NCBI GenBank assembly: GCA_038503075.1 | Contig: JBCAML010000016.1 | Coordinates: 1,240,001 to 1,304,000, forward strand | Direction: 5' to 3' | Source: Gyromitra esculenta | Taxonomy: Eukaryota; Ascomycota; Pezizomycetes; Pezizales; Discinaceae | DNA: 64,000 nucleotides | Shown here: one piece after another, positions 1-13,670 of the stretch | How the letters are laid out: each line of letters begins with the position of its first letter | Numbering within the stretch: position 1 is the stretch's first letter | Notes under the pieces: generated by a model | The model's input: the letters and a program-made list of their open reading frames with translations, nothing else | Told to the model about the DNA's origin: nothing | Databases searched by the model: none | Position numbers and translations under genes: made by a program

Positions 1-1169
1 TTGCAAGGTTCTGCCTCAGCTTTTGGCTAATCACTCAAGAAGTAGTTCCTTTTCAACTACCGGTAACATACTTATGTAGATTGAAGTCGCGCTTTACACC
101 AATATTTTTTTGATCTTGGCAGCGGCTTGAGCTCGGTCGTATGAGTGTGGTGTGCCTCACAAAATAGGTCACAACATTAGCATTCCTTGCCCTTGGATAC
201 TAGTGTATATAATTGATATCCTAGATCCTTACTATGGGCCAAAGATCTTAACGTTAAAAAAGCCTTGGCGCAGATTCGGCATCTGCTTCAGGATTCTCGA
301 CCCTTGATCAGTAAAGATCAACTTCTAGATATACCTAATCTTAGTGCTTGAGAGCGAAGCGTCCTAGTTTATCACGTCCTAGATAGGCTACTAAGAAATT
401 TCCCGCAAAACCTATAGATGTATCTCTCGCATTCTGTCTAATCAACAACTCAACCTTACTACCTTCTGTCTCAAGAATTGTGACTCTACTATATCTTATT
501 GGTCGTAAACACCTACTTCAGCTGCCTACATTCGAAATTCTCGCGATGGTAGCTCAAAGCTCATCCACAGGAGCAAAAGAGATGCTTGGCTATATATCAC
601 AAGGCTTCAAATGAAGAATTAAGAAGCGAAATAATCGTATTTGCCGTCTTGGCCTCTACCACTAAACTCATCATCCACATTTAACTCCACCACCGAGAAG
701 TAATGCGGAAAACTTGGCATCATCATGGGTTGGGGGTGCGGTCATGCCCGTATACCTAGCCGCTTGTACTAAATCAAGAGGTATTATGGGAGGTATTATG
801 ACTAGCTTGTGCTACAGGCCTAGGAGGCGCCCTAGGCATCGTGACTCTGATAGCTACTGACTTTATGACTCTGGACCAACTTTATGGTTCTAGGCCATAG
901 ACCTATGCATAACAGGCGTTTCGAGGTAGAACTCTCGTGTTGCACGATTGTATCTATGGCGTTATGGGGGTTTGTTTCCTGGAATAGTAAAGTTATCAAG
1001 TCGCGTGGGGAGAGTATCAGAATTCTACTTTTACTTAGTCTTTCACCAGTATATAAAGTCCCTAATTTCAGTGGACCTTTCACTACAGCTCATCAGATCA
1101 ATCTTTCATTCAGGGTCATCTGTTAGTTTTGGCATCATCTTTCACCCCAAAACCTAGTCTTTAACAACG
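1..1169. other. 5' intergenic stretch, no gene seen
   Basis: No reading frame here resembles a protein, and the small open frames overlap each other on both strands. The last 120 bases are the likely promoter of the multicopper oxidase gene. Confidence 0.5.
1052..1057 (+). promoter_or_regulatory. TATA-like box upstream of the multicopper oxidase
   Basis: A TATAAA hexamer lies 112 bases upstream of the start codon at 1170, a usual position for a fungal TATA element. This rests on sequence match and position only. Confidence 0.4.
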
Positions 1170-3366
1170 ATGAGGAATATCGCCCTTATTCTGTCTTCTT
1201 TGGGAGTTGCCTCCACTGTCTTTGGACACCCAGTCGCTGAGATATCTAAACGCAATGTCGACGACGATTGGATTAGTCCCGCTTACAGCCCGATATTTCG
1301 TAAGAATCACCATAAATCACTCGAGCACATACCATTTAACCTATGGCTAACAGCCCGATGTAGAGAAGCCTCTGGTCATCCCAAGCCAACTGTCGCCTTT
1401 GACTACCTACACAAATACAACTACTGGAGAGATCTTCGATTTCTACCAGATCACCATTGATAACTTTAGCCAGCAGGTTTATTCCAATCTCCAGGTGACA
1501 GACTTGCAAGGGTACAATGGTCAAGTGCCTGGTCCCCTTATTAAGACAACCGTCGGAAGACGCTCAGTTGTTCGCTTTATCAACAATGTTGCGAATCCGG
1601 CTAGTATCCATCTTCATGGATCACCCAGCAGACCAGTATTTGACGGTATGGTTGCTACCCTTCGATGCTAAGGGGTGTTGCTAATGGGGACTTGTAGGTT
1701 GGGCTGAGGATACTATTGCGACTGAACAGTATAAAGACTATGTTTATCCTAACCACTCACCCCGAACTTTGTGGTATCACGATCACGCAGTTCGTAGGTC
1801 TCTACCGCACCTTAAACAAGCCTTATACACGTTTACTAACTCTAAATTCTCATGTGCGCAGACATCACTGCCGAGAACGTGTTCCATGGCCAAGCAGGTA
1901 CGGCTACCTAATGATCCGAGATTACACGTAGTAAATCTTTAGGGTTTAGCTAACAAAATCTTCCAGGATTCTACATCGTTTCGGATCCTCTTCAGGAAGC
2001 CGCCCTTGCACTACCTCAAGGCGCCTACGACATACCACTATTGATTGTGGACAAGATCTACAAGTCGACTGGGAAAACTCTGTCTCCCGCAACTGAGGAT
2101 ACTAGTTAGTTTATCCAGCATCGAAGCTCCGCAAAAAGTACCCACTAACTAAAAATAACCTAGGTTACTATGGCGATACCATTCACGTCAACGGTGTTCC
2201 ATGGCCATATTTGAATGTTGAGCCTCGCAAGTACAGATTCCGTCTTCTCGATGGCAGCACTAGCAGATATTACAAACTATCAATCGAAACATCTTCTGGC
2301 ACTACAATCCCCATGAAGGTTGTTGGTACAGGTATGTTGATTCACTCACTCACATTTGCTGCTGGTACTAACGTTAACGCGTACTAGATGCTGGCTATGT
2401 AGAAACTCCTACTAACACCAACAGTCTTATTATCGCAATCGCTGAGAGATATGAAATTGTTGTGGACTTTTCTGCCTATGCTGGACAAACACTTACTATG
2501 AAGAATGCGAGAGACTTCGGTCGCAATGAAGACTACGCAAATACAAATAAGGTTATGCAGTTCCGTGTTGGCACGACAGTCTCTTCCCAGGCTGGTAAGT
2601 TATTAAGCCCCTGAACTCACCCCTCTTTAGTTCCTGGTGTTAACTCTACCCCGTAGGAAACGGCGCCGTCCCGTCAACTCTTGTAGACCTCGATTTCCCT
2701 ACCAATACAGGCACAATCGATAGAGAATTCAGATTTGAACGTTCAGGTAGCGAGTGGAGAATCAACGGACTCGGCTTCGCGGATGTTGCAAATCGAATTC
2801 TTGCGAAACCTAATGCTGGGGCTGTCGAGGTCTGGAAGTTGATCAATAACTCTGGTGGATGGGCCCACCCGATCCATATCCATTTAGTCGACTTCAAAGT
2901 CCTTACCAGAAATGGAAGAGGTGTTGAGCCATACGAGTCTAGCGGTTTTAAGGTAAATCTTTATTTGTAATTGTTTTCCCACCGAGCATTCTAACTAAAT
3001 AATATAGGATGTTGTCTTCCTCGACGAGAATGAGACTGTAACTGTTATCGCCAGATATCACCCTTGGACTGGCCAATACATGTGTACGTTTCACCCATAC
3101 CATATGCTATGAGAGGACCACCTACTAACCGACTTATTAATGACTTAGTCCATTGCCACAACACCGTTCACGAAGATCAGGATATGATGGCCGCCTTCGA
3201 CGTCAACGACACCAAGAACCAGCCCGCACAGGGTGATATGTTCTCCGACCCTATGAACCCAGTATTCAGAGCAAGCTCCTACACCGGAACTACTATAGCT
3301 CAGGTTCAGTCCCAAGTTCTTCCTCACTTTGCCAGCCTCGAAATCTACTCCAATTTCCCAGCATAA
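1170..3366 (+). CDS. secreted multicopper oxidase (bilirubin oxidase/laccase-like)
   Basis: Ten exons: 1170-1299, 1364-1645, 1698-1793, 1862-1897, 1967-2104, 2164-2331, 2388-2594, 2657-2952, 3008-3083 and 3149-3366, giving 548 aa. All junctions are GT/AG and all phases close. The protein starts with a hydrophobic signal peptide (about residues 1-19), so it is probably secreted. All four copper-binding histidine motifs are present: HLH at 126-128, HDH at 165-167, HPIHIH at 423-428, and HCH at 478-480 followed by H and M ligands. The family couples one-electron oxidation of phenols or tetrapyrroles to four-electron reduction of oxygen to water. The spacing HLHG...VFDGWAEDT and the C-terminal HCHNTVHEDQDMM are closer to ascomycete bilirubin-oxidase-like enzymes than to basidiomycete laccases. 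For intron 1, the acceptor at 1363 keeps the frame while the nearer one at 1353 does not. Substrate is unknown. Confidence 0.9.
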
Positions 3367-4871
3367 TTCAAGCAAGGGACTTGGCGGACAATCCTTTTTC
3401 TTTTTTTTTTGTTCAAACTCGTGCACGCCATACCTTACTTTTCACTTTTGCTTTTCTTGATATTTTTTTTATATCATGTTATAATAAGTACATGTAATTC
3501 CTCAATCGAGATTTCATTCAGAGTATATACATATATAAGCAGGGGCTTTCGCATCCGACCGAGCCGGATAATTCATAAGCACCGACATATCCCGAAAAAA
3601 AAAAAAAGACGGCTTATCGTGAAACATCTCAGCTGCAAGGCCAATCCACAAATACGCTAAGAGGCGAGTTTAATTTAAACATTCCGTTTGCTGTTTTGGG
3701 CGATGGTTGTTAGGTTCCTTTCTGTGATTAGTATTCCAAACCTCACGGTGCGTATTCTTGGAGTTCTTGGCTTTTAGGAAAGGTTGGTTACACATCGGAA
3801 GACGGAAAATTATCTAACCCAGCGTAGCCTCTTCAATCTTAGTTGGGTAGGTCATACCGGTCAAGGAGAAAATTGGTAGAGTGGCCTTTCCCATAGTGAA
3901 TTATCTGAATATATAACGAAGATTTGTAGAGCCCTTAATTAAGACTATATTCACGGGGAAAGGACTCATGAGCCTGTCTTTAAGGAGTGATAAGTAACAA
4001 ACACTGCACCCCTTATCACCTATACCTCTGCTATATATTTACAATCCCTCATGTTTAAGCTTATAGCCTCGCAGTATATATGTGGTAACAGCTTGGTACA
4101 TGTGTGTAGTACAGAAGTCAACGCTGCTACAAGCGTAGCGAAGGTCATGAGAACTCGAATCCTTGCAAGCCACAAAATGCAGGTCCGCCCCCCTGCAGAC
4201 GCGATGCCCACGCGGCCGCGGCCGCCGATGCCTCCCGAGCCGTGCAGGAGATCTCACGGAAGTGTGGTATCCGCCGCCTTGGATACTTAACGACGCAATG
4301 GTTTGATTGGGCGCGATACGCATCTGGAAACCCCACCATAACTAACCCCCCCATTTTTCATCAGAATTCAAGTATAGCCTTATCGTTATGAGATTATGTA
4401 GTATACTGGGGTTAAATATACATGTAGCCTCCAGAGCTATTGTGTTCGTGTGTGGCAAAGCCAATGGCTACTTGCGGAGATTTCACAGACAATGTTATCA
4501 ATTGAGAAGATACACGATAAGGAATCTGTATTTATCACGGGCTGTGCTGTGTCGTTCATCGAGTGACGCCCTATGAAAAAAATATCGACCAATGACCACC
4601 CGTGGAGTTGCAAACCCGCGATGCTCCGGAACTCAAGAAAGAAGCGGTATGGATATCTCATAGTCTGCATGTTCACGCATAAGCGCAAAAAAGTATTTTT
4701 TTTCTCGTTAAATACTAATACAAACCACTACAAATGTAGCTAGCTAGTCAAGTCAATCATGAACAGAGAGGAGAACAAGCATCAATAATAAGCAAGGTTA
4801 TCGAAAGAGGAAAAAAAAAACCACTAATCCCACATAGCATACAAACCCACCACCCATCAAATACAAATTAC
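3367..4871. other. intergenic spacer between convergent genes
   Basis: This 1.5-kb spacer separates the 3' ends of the multicopper oxidase and the DUF1776 gene. It is AT-rich with poly-A and poly-T runs and has a GC-rich patch near 4200-4240 containing a GCGGCCGCGGCCGC palindromic run. No convincing gene was seen. Confidence 0.5.
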
Positions 4872-6389
4872 TTACACTTTCTCCCAATCCGCGCTTCCCT
4901 CACTAGTGCTCGTGCTTCCCCACCCAGCCATAAATCCTGTACCAATCTCTTCGCCTCTGCCAGCATTCAACATCCATCCTACTAGCCCGTCTGGGACACA
5001 TTTCCCGAGTATCTCATACACTAAACTCCCGCTCCCAACCCTCCTCATCGCCCTCAGCTTCAAATCTGTCAGTGCATCAAAAACAGCCAGATGTAGCTCC
5101 CGCAAATTACTGCCCCTGAAAAATACGTTATTTCCATGACTACCGATGCTCCTCCCTGACTGCTGCGCAGCATAATTTTTCGCATATGCAGCCCTTGCTG
5201 CAGGGGGCCAGGAGAGGATATCTGCGCGAGCAGCATTGAGGAGCTGAACAGGTTGGGCATTTTTGCCACCGATGATGTTGCTGGTGTCGAAAGTGCCAAG
5301 TTTAAGATGGCACACATCTACGCCTACAGGTGCAAGCTCACGTCTTAAACTCGTTGTTAGAGACTCGAGCGCAGCGACTGCAGCAGACTCGGCTGCGTGG
5401 AAGGGGGGAACGACAGAGGCGATGATATTGGGTGTCAGAACGAGAAGGCGGGAGTTGAATTCACAGAGTGTACGGAGAAAGGATTTGACGGTGACGACTG
5501 TAGAAAGGACTTTGAGATTCAGGGTATCGGACCAGTAGTCAATTGGAATGGTTTCAACAGGGCCAGATGGATAAGTCGTGTCTGGGAGGATTATTACACC
5601 GGCCAGGTGGAGACGGTGAGGGTGCGCGCCGGGGAAGGAGAGGGTGGGAGTAGAGATGTAGGTGTTGAATTTCTCGATTGCAGTCTGGGCATTTTCCGTC
5701 TAGTCGAGGAAGAAGAGGGAAAATCAGCATGAACATCACGAGTACGAAGGACGAGATCATTCCTCACATCGAGAATATCGATATTCAACGGTCTAATATC
5801 GCCTCTGCCTTCATTCATAACAGACTGCTCATCCTCGATACTATTCACAACTACAAACACAATAAACCCTCTCCGCTCCATATCCAAAGCCAGACTTTTC
5901 GATAACGGATCATGGGGCGATCCGGCAAGCACTACTCCTCTCCCCCAATCAACCACAACATAATCAGCATCCTCCTCCTCTTTCCGTCCAATCGCGGGGA
6001 ATGAACAACTAACCAACAACTTCTTTCCTCCCTCCATCCGACGCCTTCTTCGCCCTCCTCTTCCTCCCACCCTTCCTCCTCTTTGAATAAACATATCCCC
6101 CGATCCCCACCGCCGTCCCCACAATCACCCCAACGGCCCATTTATTATCCCTCGCCCATCCAATCACGCCGCCGCTTCCCGCCACCCTCTCAACGATCCT
6201 CTGTGGCATCGGCGGCGGGGAGGGCACAGGCCGAACAGATTCCGGAACCCATGTAGAGTTTGATAGCGACTCCCGGATAGCTGTAGCCGCAGCGTCGGCT
6301 TGCTTATCGATTGCATCCGCAACGGAGAACATATTCGATTTTAGCGACCAGACAATATGCGAAACTCGTTCGTGTAGCTCATCCGACAT
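4872..6389 (-). CDS. DUF1776-family short-chain dehydrogenase-like membrane protein
   Basis: Three exons in transcript order: 6389-6014, 5934-5768 and 5699-4872, giving 456 aa with phase-consistent GT/AG introns of 79 and 68 nt. The N-terminus (MSDELHERVSHIVWSLKSN) is followed by a predicted membrane segment (about 82-101) and a strongly basic stretch, then an SDR-like core beginning VVVLAGSPHDP. The family includes budding yeast YNL181W, an essential putative oxidoreductase. The nucleotide-binding glycine motif and the catalytic Tyr-x3-Lys of classical SDRs are not clearly present, so activity is uncertain. The introns were needed because the frame changes twice between conserved blocks. Conserved blocks include PPFHAAESAAVAALE and the FKLGTF-like stretch VCHLKLGTFD. 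Confidence 0.85.
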
Positions 6390-7811
6390 TTTTGATGTAT
6401 TATATATATTCCCTTCTCGATCAGCTTGAGGTGTTTGATGATGGTGTTTGGTCGATTGGAAGGGGCCTGGGTGCGGGGGTGTAGATAAGTTGTTTCCGTG
6501 GGGGGGAGCGTGTGGCGAGACTGGGGTGACGTTGATAACGCCAAGCTGCAGGAAGTCACGTGCGCGTGATGATTAGTTGGCTAATTCATACCCAGATGTA
6601 GGTATTATTCGATTCGAGCTATTGATTTTTGAAGGAGATCGTGAGTTTTAGGTATTATTATCTCGGGAGCGTTTCACGCTCCAAAAAAACGTGTATATAA
6701 ATAAATCTGATGCTTATAACCTGCATTGCACCACCACGAGTGATCTGGGATGTTTCGTAACGACGAATCAAGACGCCCGATCAACTACGACACCCCTCTT
6801 CCTGCAGAGTCTAGCTTTACCAAAGCCTATATGTACCGCATAACTATCCATCGCTGCTTTATTCCAACTGAGCCTAGTATTCCAGGGGTCGTTTGTTCAC
6901 AACCTATCACTCACTCGCTCATCCACTAGATCAAATTTTGGAATCATAAACCTTTCCCGGTCTCCTTCTATTATAGATTACGCCCTCTAAACAAAGCAGA
7001 AAAATTCAAAGTCAGTGCAAAAGAAAAGACAAACAATGTATATCGCAGCAACAAAGGAAAGAAAAAAAAAATCAAGTTCCCTATAAAATTCCCATTTGAA
7101 AGTTGCCCATCCATTCCCAACCTTGTAATCCTCGCAAATATCACCAGCGTCAAACAAGTATATACCAACCAAAACGGACGCGGAAAAGTAATAATTTGAT
7201 TCAAAAATAGAACGGTCGCCTGAGAGAAAAAAAAAATTCGTTTTTAATGAATAGAACCAGAAGTTAGAAGTTTAGAATGTAATGTAAAAACAAAAAGAAA
7301 CCCCCTAGCCAAAAGAAAAGGCGCAAGCCATGCGCGCTTCGAATTTAATGCCGTTACTCCGCCCAGAGAAGGCCTGAAAAGAAATGAAGAGAAAAAAGAG
7401 TATCAGAGTGAAAAGAATAGAAAACAAGGAAGTGCAAGGGCAAATATGTAATCAAAGATAAAAAAGAAGATAAAAGGAAGAAAGTAAAAGTAATAAAGAA
7501 GAACACCACCAAGCCTAAAAGGCGCAGGAAGGTGAGTTAATGGGAAGATTAACCACAGCATGGTTTTCTAAAGCAAGAAGATAAAATCGACGTCGGGAAA
7601 AGAACAAGAAAAACGAAATGACCAAGCAACTAGCCAAAAGGAGGCAAAATCGACGTCGGGAAAGGAATATGAAAAACGAAACGATCAAGTAACTAGCCAA
7701 GAGGAGGTAGAAAAGGAATCACAAAAGGAACAGCGATAACCCCCGACAAATGAAAAACCAATGAACAAAAAAAATTCGTCCGACTCAAACCCGATCCTCG
7801 TATTCCCCGCC
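6390..7811. other. intergenic spacer with A-rich 3' flank
   Basis: No gene was seen. The left part is the promoter side of the DUF1776 gene, with an AT-rich TATATATAT stretch just upstream. From about 7000 the strand is rich in A and AG and is probably the 3' flank of the Nif1-like gene. A short imperfect direct repeat lies at 7575-7615 and 7640-7682, sharing AAAATCGACGTCGGGAAA. Confidence 0.5.
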
Positions 7812-10780
7812 TTACTTCTTCTTCTTCGCTGCTTTTTCGCTATCGGCTTTGGTCCTTTTCGCGGCCCTATCTTCGTCATCGAGGTATTTATCCTTCCAGA
7901 TCCAAGAATTTCCTGGCATACTCATTCCCTTTGCCTCGGCCATACGATAGAACTTTGCGGATTTCATCATATTCTTCTTACACCCCACACCGTTAGCGTA
8001 GCAGAAGGCAGTTTCCGCGAGGGCGTCTGGGTCTCCCCATCCTATACGTTGTCAAAATTTAGCAAAATCCTCTCATACAAGAACCACAAGGACTGCGATA
8101 ACTTACGTCCTGCGATCTCAAAACACCTAACCGCCAATCCCTTGTCCATCTCAGTTCCCCAACCATTCATGTGGCTTACACCCAGCTCATAAATACTCAA
8201 TGCAAACTGCGCCCGTCTGCCCTTCTTCTCAAACAAATTCACTGCTCCTCCTTTCATTTCATCATCTGCGACTTCGCTGCTCGCCAATTCCGTGACTTTC
8301 TTCAACCACGTAACTCCTTCCTTCTGATTCGCTTTCATTCCCCAACCATGTCTGCACGCAAGTGCATACAAGAGCATGCCCGTTGGGTGCCCTCCGTTGG
8401 CAGCGAGACGCAAGTGGTAGGTTGATTCCTGCAGTGAACCAGACTCGTGAAGGTCTATACCCTTCTGGACGTGGTCATCTGCTGTCATGACAGCAGATGT
8501 AGGAGTAGTAGGTGGGAGTACAATATGTGCCGGAGAACGCGGGGAGCGTGGGGAGGAAGAAGCGGAGGTATGAGGGCGAGGTCCAGGAGCAAGAAGTTGT
8601 GGGCGAGAGGGAGAGCGAGAGTAAGTTGCCGCTCTGTCGCGAGCTGTTGGAGCGGGTTGGAGGAAAGTTGGTGGTGGCGAAGCGGGTGATGGTGGTCTAA
8701 AAGGTGATTTGGAGAAATCTGTGTGGGCACGAGTCGCACCGGGTCGCTGCTGATGTGTTCCCGTATGACCGGGTGGCAGCAGTTGGCCCTGATCGGATTC
8801 AAGAAAGAGAACAGAATTTCGGTCCAACATACGACCTCGAGGGAGAGCAAAGCGTGAGTAGACAATTGTTGGGGCAGGAACTTCGGAGTTCTCTATAAAC
8901 TCTTCAGACATACTAACGGGCGTTGGAATAGAATATTCATCTGGAAACATCGGTGATTGTTCAGGTGATAGGCGCTGTGGAATTTCCAAACCCGGCTTCA
9001 TAGTATCCATAGAAGGCCTATTACTTAGTGGTCTCGAGAAATTAAACATTGGCTTCGACGTCCCACCGATTGAGTAAATCGACGGGGATATTGACGGCGT
9101 CTGGGAAGCTGCCGAGTCTGGTCGTACGATATGCTCATGTGTTCCATATGAAGGTGTCGGCGGTCCAACACCGAAACTTGCATCTCCATTTACTGGAGAT
9201 GCACTCATCGACTCTGGGCTTACAGCTCTCATTCCAGCCACCATAGGCAGAATCATCGGGGCAGGTGAATGCGTAGGACTTCTCTGCGGACCAGGATGGA
9301 ACTGCGGTTCTTGAGACCTGCCTATATGCCTCCCCCGTTCGCTCTCGTTCGAATCTTGCCGTGATGGTCTCCGGCGTTCATACAAATCACCAGGGCTACC
9401 CTGCGACGGGCGTCGATATTGTTCCTCCCCATTGGAGCCCAACGGAGTTGGCGGGCCCGCTCGGTATGGCATATACTTCCCCGCTTCTCCAGAATTCTGT
9501 CTAATCGGACTCCTTGGATACACTCTATGATCGGATCCTCTCGAGTCCTGACGGTGTGGATGAAGTCGATCCGAGTTTCCGCTCCCTTGTCTATGCAGAT
9601 GCGGGAGCATCTCAGCTTCTGCACTACCCTGCCTCGACAGCGGCGCGATAAGCCTCTCTCGCCCACTCCCTTGTCTCTGTGGCGCCGGGAAAACTTCGTT
9701 CTCTGCGGAACCTTGGCGAGATAATGGACCAACACTAGTCGTACCAGAGGAGGAGGAGTCCTGTCTATATGGGCGATACTGATTTGAATCCTGCCTTAGA
9801 GGAAGCTGGCGATCTGAAAGCTGCTGCACCACCGCCGGAGCCTGGCGGCCTGAATCCTGCCGTACGGGATATTGTTGTTTCCCATGATCACCAGTTTCAG
9901 GGTGCTGCCTAGGAGGCGGGCGTCTGTTGCTCCTAGGGGGTTGTGATCTTGACCTAGAATATGCGGTTGGATCATTTCGCGGCTCCCCTCCTTGTGGAAT
10001 ATCTCGCCGTCTATCGCGACCTCTATTCCTGTCCATAGGTTCATGATGAGGTCCCTTAGGCCCATGATGAGGCCCATATGCCTGCGTTCCCCCATTTACA
10101 GCCCTTGGGCGTGGACTAACCTCTAGCGACCCCCGCTCACTTACAATATCCCCTACCTCAGAGCTTGCCGCACTCCCAACAATGACCGGCCTCATGCTCA
10201 CCCGCCCCACTTCATAACCTTCATGCTCCACTCTCTTTCCCCCAAGTTGTTGTAAATTCGGTGGGTTCCTATCCGGATTCAGGAAGCCTCCCATGAGTGT
10301 GAAATTGCTATCCCTTGTGCTCGTTGCACCAGAAACAACACTATCTCGCTCACTTGTCCTACTTTCTTCATCTTCTGCACTTGCGGAACTTACGGTGCTG
10401 AATCTCGGGTAAGAGCTTGTCGGTCTATCCTCCAGAGGTGTCGCAATTTGAGAGTCTCCAGGGGTCACAGTTAACCACAAGCTAGGAGAGCTCGTAGAAT
10501 CGCGGCCAACAGTGCGAGAACGTGACAGTGGTGACGGTGAGCGTCCAGTTCTACGCAAGGAGGCGTGGACTGTAAGTGGCGTTAACGTTGGTGAGCCTGT
10601 ACGGGAGTCGGTACCGAGCTGCTTGGATAGCAACCGACCCCGGTTGATGAATTCATCAAGAGGTGAGATCTCGGGAGTAAATTCACCAGCTGCATGAAGG
10701 TGTCGAAAGGATGGCGGTGAAGGATTACGGGATGTGGTCGGATCAGACATGTTATGGTGGTCGTGAAGAGAGCTCTGCAT
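7812..10780 (-). CDS. nif1: Sel1-repeat protein, Nif1/Dsf2-like cell-cycle regulator
   Basis: Two exons, 10780-8107 and 8041-7812, giving 967 aa; the 65-nt intron is phase 1. The first 750 residues are low-complexity and rich in Ser, Pro and Arg. They include at least ten R-Q-x-S motifs (genomic 9340-9870), which fit a basophilic-kinase site. From about residue 769 there is a compact Sel1-like (TPR-like) repeat domain with the blocks TGMLLYALACRHGWGM, ALSIYELGVSHMNGWGTE and SAKFYRMAEAKGMSM, followed by a Lys-rich tail. This C-terminal layout is that of fungal proteins annotated as cell-cycle inhibitor Nif1, which in fission yeast interacts with the Nim1/Cdr1 kinase. Function here is inferred by family. 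An alternative start lies ten codons downstream (MSDPTTSR), equally plausible. Confidence 0.85.
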
Positions 10781-13670
10781 ATTTATTTTGTTTTTTTTAT
10801 GGAGCTTGTGAAGGTAGTGTAAAAAAATAAAAATAAAAAAGAGGGGCTAGCTGTAATGGGCTGCAAACGAGTGAAGAGAACTTTAAAGGTTTACTTTGAC
10901 TTGTAAATGACGAATGAAGCGACGAGAGAAGGTCGAGACGAAGAAACGAGAGTTATCAAAAAGTAAAAAAGAGAGCGAATGGGTATGTAATAAGTTGTAG
11001 GGATACGAGTTGAAGAAGGTGGGTTAAACGAGCGTGGGTTATCGTTCCTCTGGTTGGAACGTCAAAAATTTAATAAATAAATAAAACTCTTCTCAAAGAA
11101 GAAGAATTAGTAGAAGAAGCAGCTCAGTGGTTGCAGTTCATTGCACGGTGACGGAAGTAGTAGCAGTAAAGAACGAGGGTTGGATCTGAGTCTGAATCTG
11201 CTGGAGTTGTTGAGAAGGAATGGCAGAACGTAGCAGCAATAGCAGCGGAAGCAGCATCAGCACAGATGTTGGCTGATCGAAACCTGGAATGAAACGGTGC
11301 CTGCGCCGCCTTTGATAGAATCGAAGGAGGGGGGATGAGGAGACGAACGACACGATACTGAAGACACTGGTGAGGGTGATGAAGGTGGTGGTGAGGGGGG
11401 CACCGGAGGGGGGTGGTGGAGGAGTAGCGGTGAAGGGTCAGAAGACTAAGAGAAGAAGACGGACCCCAAGCTGCTCTGGCAGGGGGGGAGGGGATGGAAG
11501 AAGGGTGGCCCATTGAAATCGTCGAGGGGGTCGGTCATCCATGGTCCAGCCGACACAGGTGAGACCAGGGGAAGGCCGCCAGGTCCTCGTCATCTGAGGA
11601 GGCAGCAATCTACAGGGTCGGCCCCCGTTACGAGGGTTTATTTGGTCCCGACTTGCCATGCCCTCAGTATTGAAGATGCATCGACATTGTGCTAGGTAGA
11701 TTGAACTCTCTTGCAAAGTCAATACAAACAGGAGATGGTCTCCGTCATCAGGAGGCAGGCCTCTATTCTCAACCAAAATTCCAGAGCCTCCGCGATACAA
11801 ATATCTCCCGAAATCCCAGGTGCCAGTTCTTGGTCTTGGCCGTTCTCGTAGAAGTTCTGGTCACTAGCTTCGGGACGCGTCTCAAGCCCTCCACCCCTTT
11901 GGAATGAGTGCTCCGAGTGATAGCCATCGTCGACGAATACCTTCTGCCAACGCTAATATCCATCCCATATCTATCCACAACACCCCTTTTTTTCTTTTTT
12001 TGCCCAACGCTACAAACGTTTACGCTGGATAATTTAAATTCGAAAAGGAAGTCCAGTTCCATTTAATCAACATTCCAAACAAACAAACAAACCGTTGCCC
12101 GCGTTTCAGCAGCCCCAAGTCGTGAGAGCGAGAGCGAGAGCGAGCGACGGTAGAGAAAAGGGGCCTAATAGAGTAGATCTCATCTCCTGCCAATCTACGA
12201 TCTTAACCGTTTCTGGGCGTCCAACGCAACTTAATCCGTTGACCAGGGATTTCAATCATTTACCCTAACCGCATATGATTTGACGGCGGAATAACTTTTT
12301 CGTCCTCTTGATCTTTTTCCCGTTCCAGCCATTCGCTTGGGGAAACGATGACCCTCCCTAAAACCTCTAGTCGCCCATCGCAATTGATCTGCTGCCGTGG
12401 TTGACGTTGACATGTATTTCGTGATGGACGTTCTCGTATGACGGTAAGATTAGGGTCTGAATTAGGGAGGATGGTTATCTCATTGTGCATGAAAAGGCAC
12501 AGCGAATGACAATGCACAGTAGCGCGCGTCCGAGGTAATATTTCCTGCGGCTTTTCGCCTGTAGTAGAATACATAATCACTGAAGGTTACCGTATGTACC
12601 TTGGGTGGAGACTGACCCCAGGACAGGATAAGATGAGGTCTGGTGCAATAAAATCTACGCGGATTTGCGAAGAGATTCAATCTGCATCGTCAGCTGGCCA
12701 TCAGCGCCATGCAAGCTAAATATTTGTAACATAGATATGATTGGATGGCCGGATGGCGTAGTTGATTGTGCGATTTACTTTCGCCCAACAACTGAATATG
12801 CTGTGCGAGACCGAAAGATACATGGTCGTCGCGTTGGCGAAATTGACCTACGAATTCTCGCAAATCATCTCTTCTTCGCAATCAACACCGACTTCCACCA
12901 AGATCAACCACAAAAGGGGTAACACTCAAACCATAGGGTTCGGTAAAACCTCAAAACCTCCGTTTTAAGTGTTTCATGGGCGGCAAGGGCCAGCGAAGGT
13001 GAGAGCCTGACAGTGGTTGCCACCTACTTTAGGTCGTACCGTAGTGCAGTTTTACCTATTGAGGAAACCACGGCATGCACAAGAGGGCAGACTTCCGTTT
13101 AAAGTAGGACCCTGCGGCTCTCCGCATCTTGGGAACGCAGGTTATTGCTTGGCTCTGCCTCTCACCAGCCACCTGCCACGCGACCACCAACCAAGCGAGA
13201 GGGTACTGCCACACACTAGCCTCCCCAATGTCCGTCTGGCACACAGGCAGCTCCGCCATGATGCTGGTGACGGACCGTAAACGCAGCATTGAGGGATGAG
13301 GGGATGCTGGATACATACACACATGTAGTAACTTGCCATCTAATATTTGATAACCCACAGGTGCGGGTGAATAGGATAGGTATCTGATTTATATATATCC
13401 CTTGAAGAAATCCCAAGAGATTCATGTGCAGTATTGCTTTTCCTAAATGGGCGCTTTCCACGATCGATCTTTGCATGTGCCTCGTCCATACCCTTTGAAT
13501 CTCGACCGCAGTCTCAGCTTTGACTTCGCACCATAAACACGTCTCCCCCTCCCTTCGCCTAGACTTAAGGGCACACGACCTTCGGGCTCCATCCCCACAA
13601 CGAACAAACTCCCACCGTTGATCTCCCGCGCTCGTAGCTTCCCCTGCCCTATCCTCCCATATAATCAAAA
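10781..13670. other. intergenic region, no recognised gene
   Basis: About 2.9 kb between the divergent Nif1-like and FAR-17a-like genes. It contains polypurine runs (10900-11500), a (GAGCGA)n-like stretch near 12127-12147 and several overlapping short frames. One minus-strand frame of 106 codons at 12260-12580 has a protein-like composition, but I recognise nothing in it and found no supporting splice structure. Confidence 0.4.

Noticed and set aside
1716..1931. 71-codon plus-strand frame inside the multicopper oxidase
   Set aside because: Runs through two introns in the wrong frame; the spliced model explains the region.
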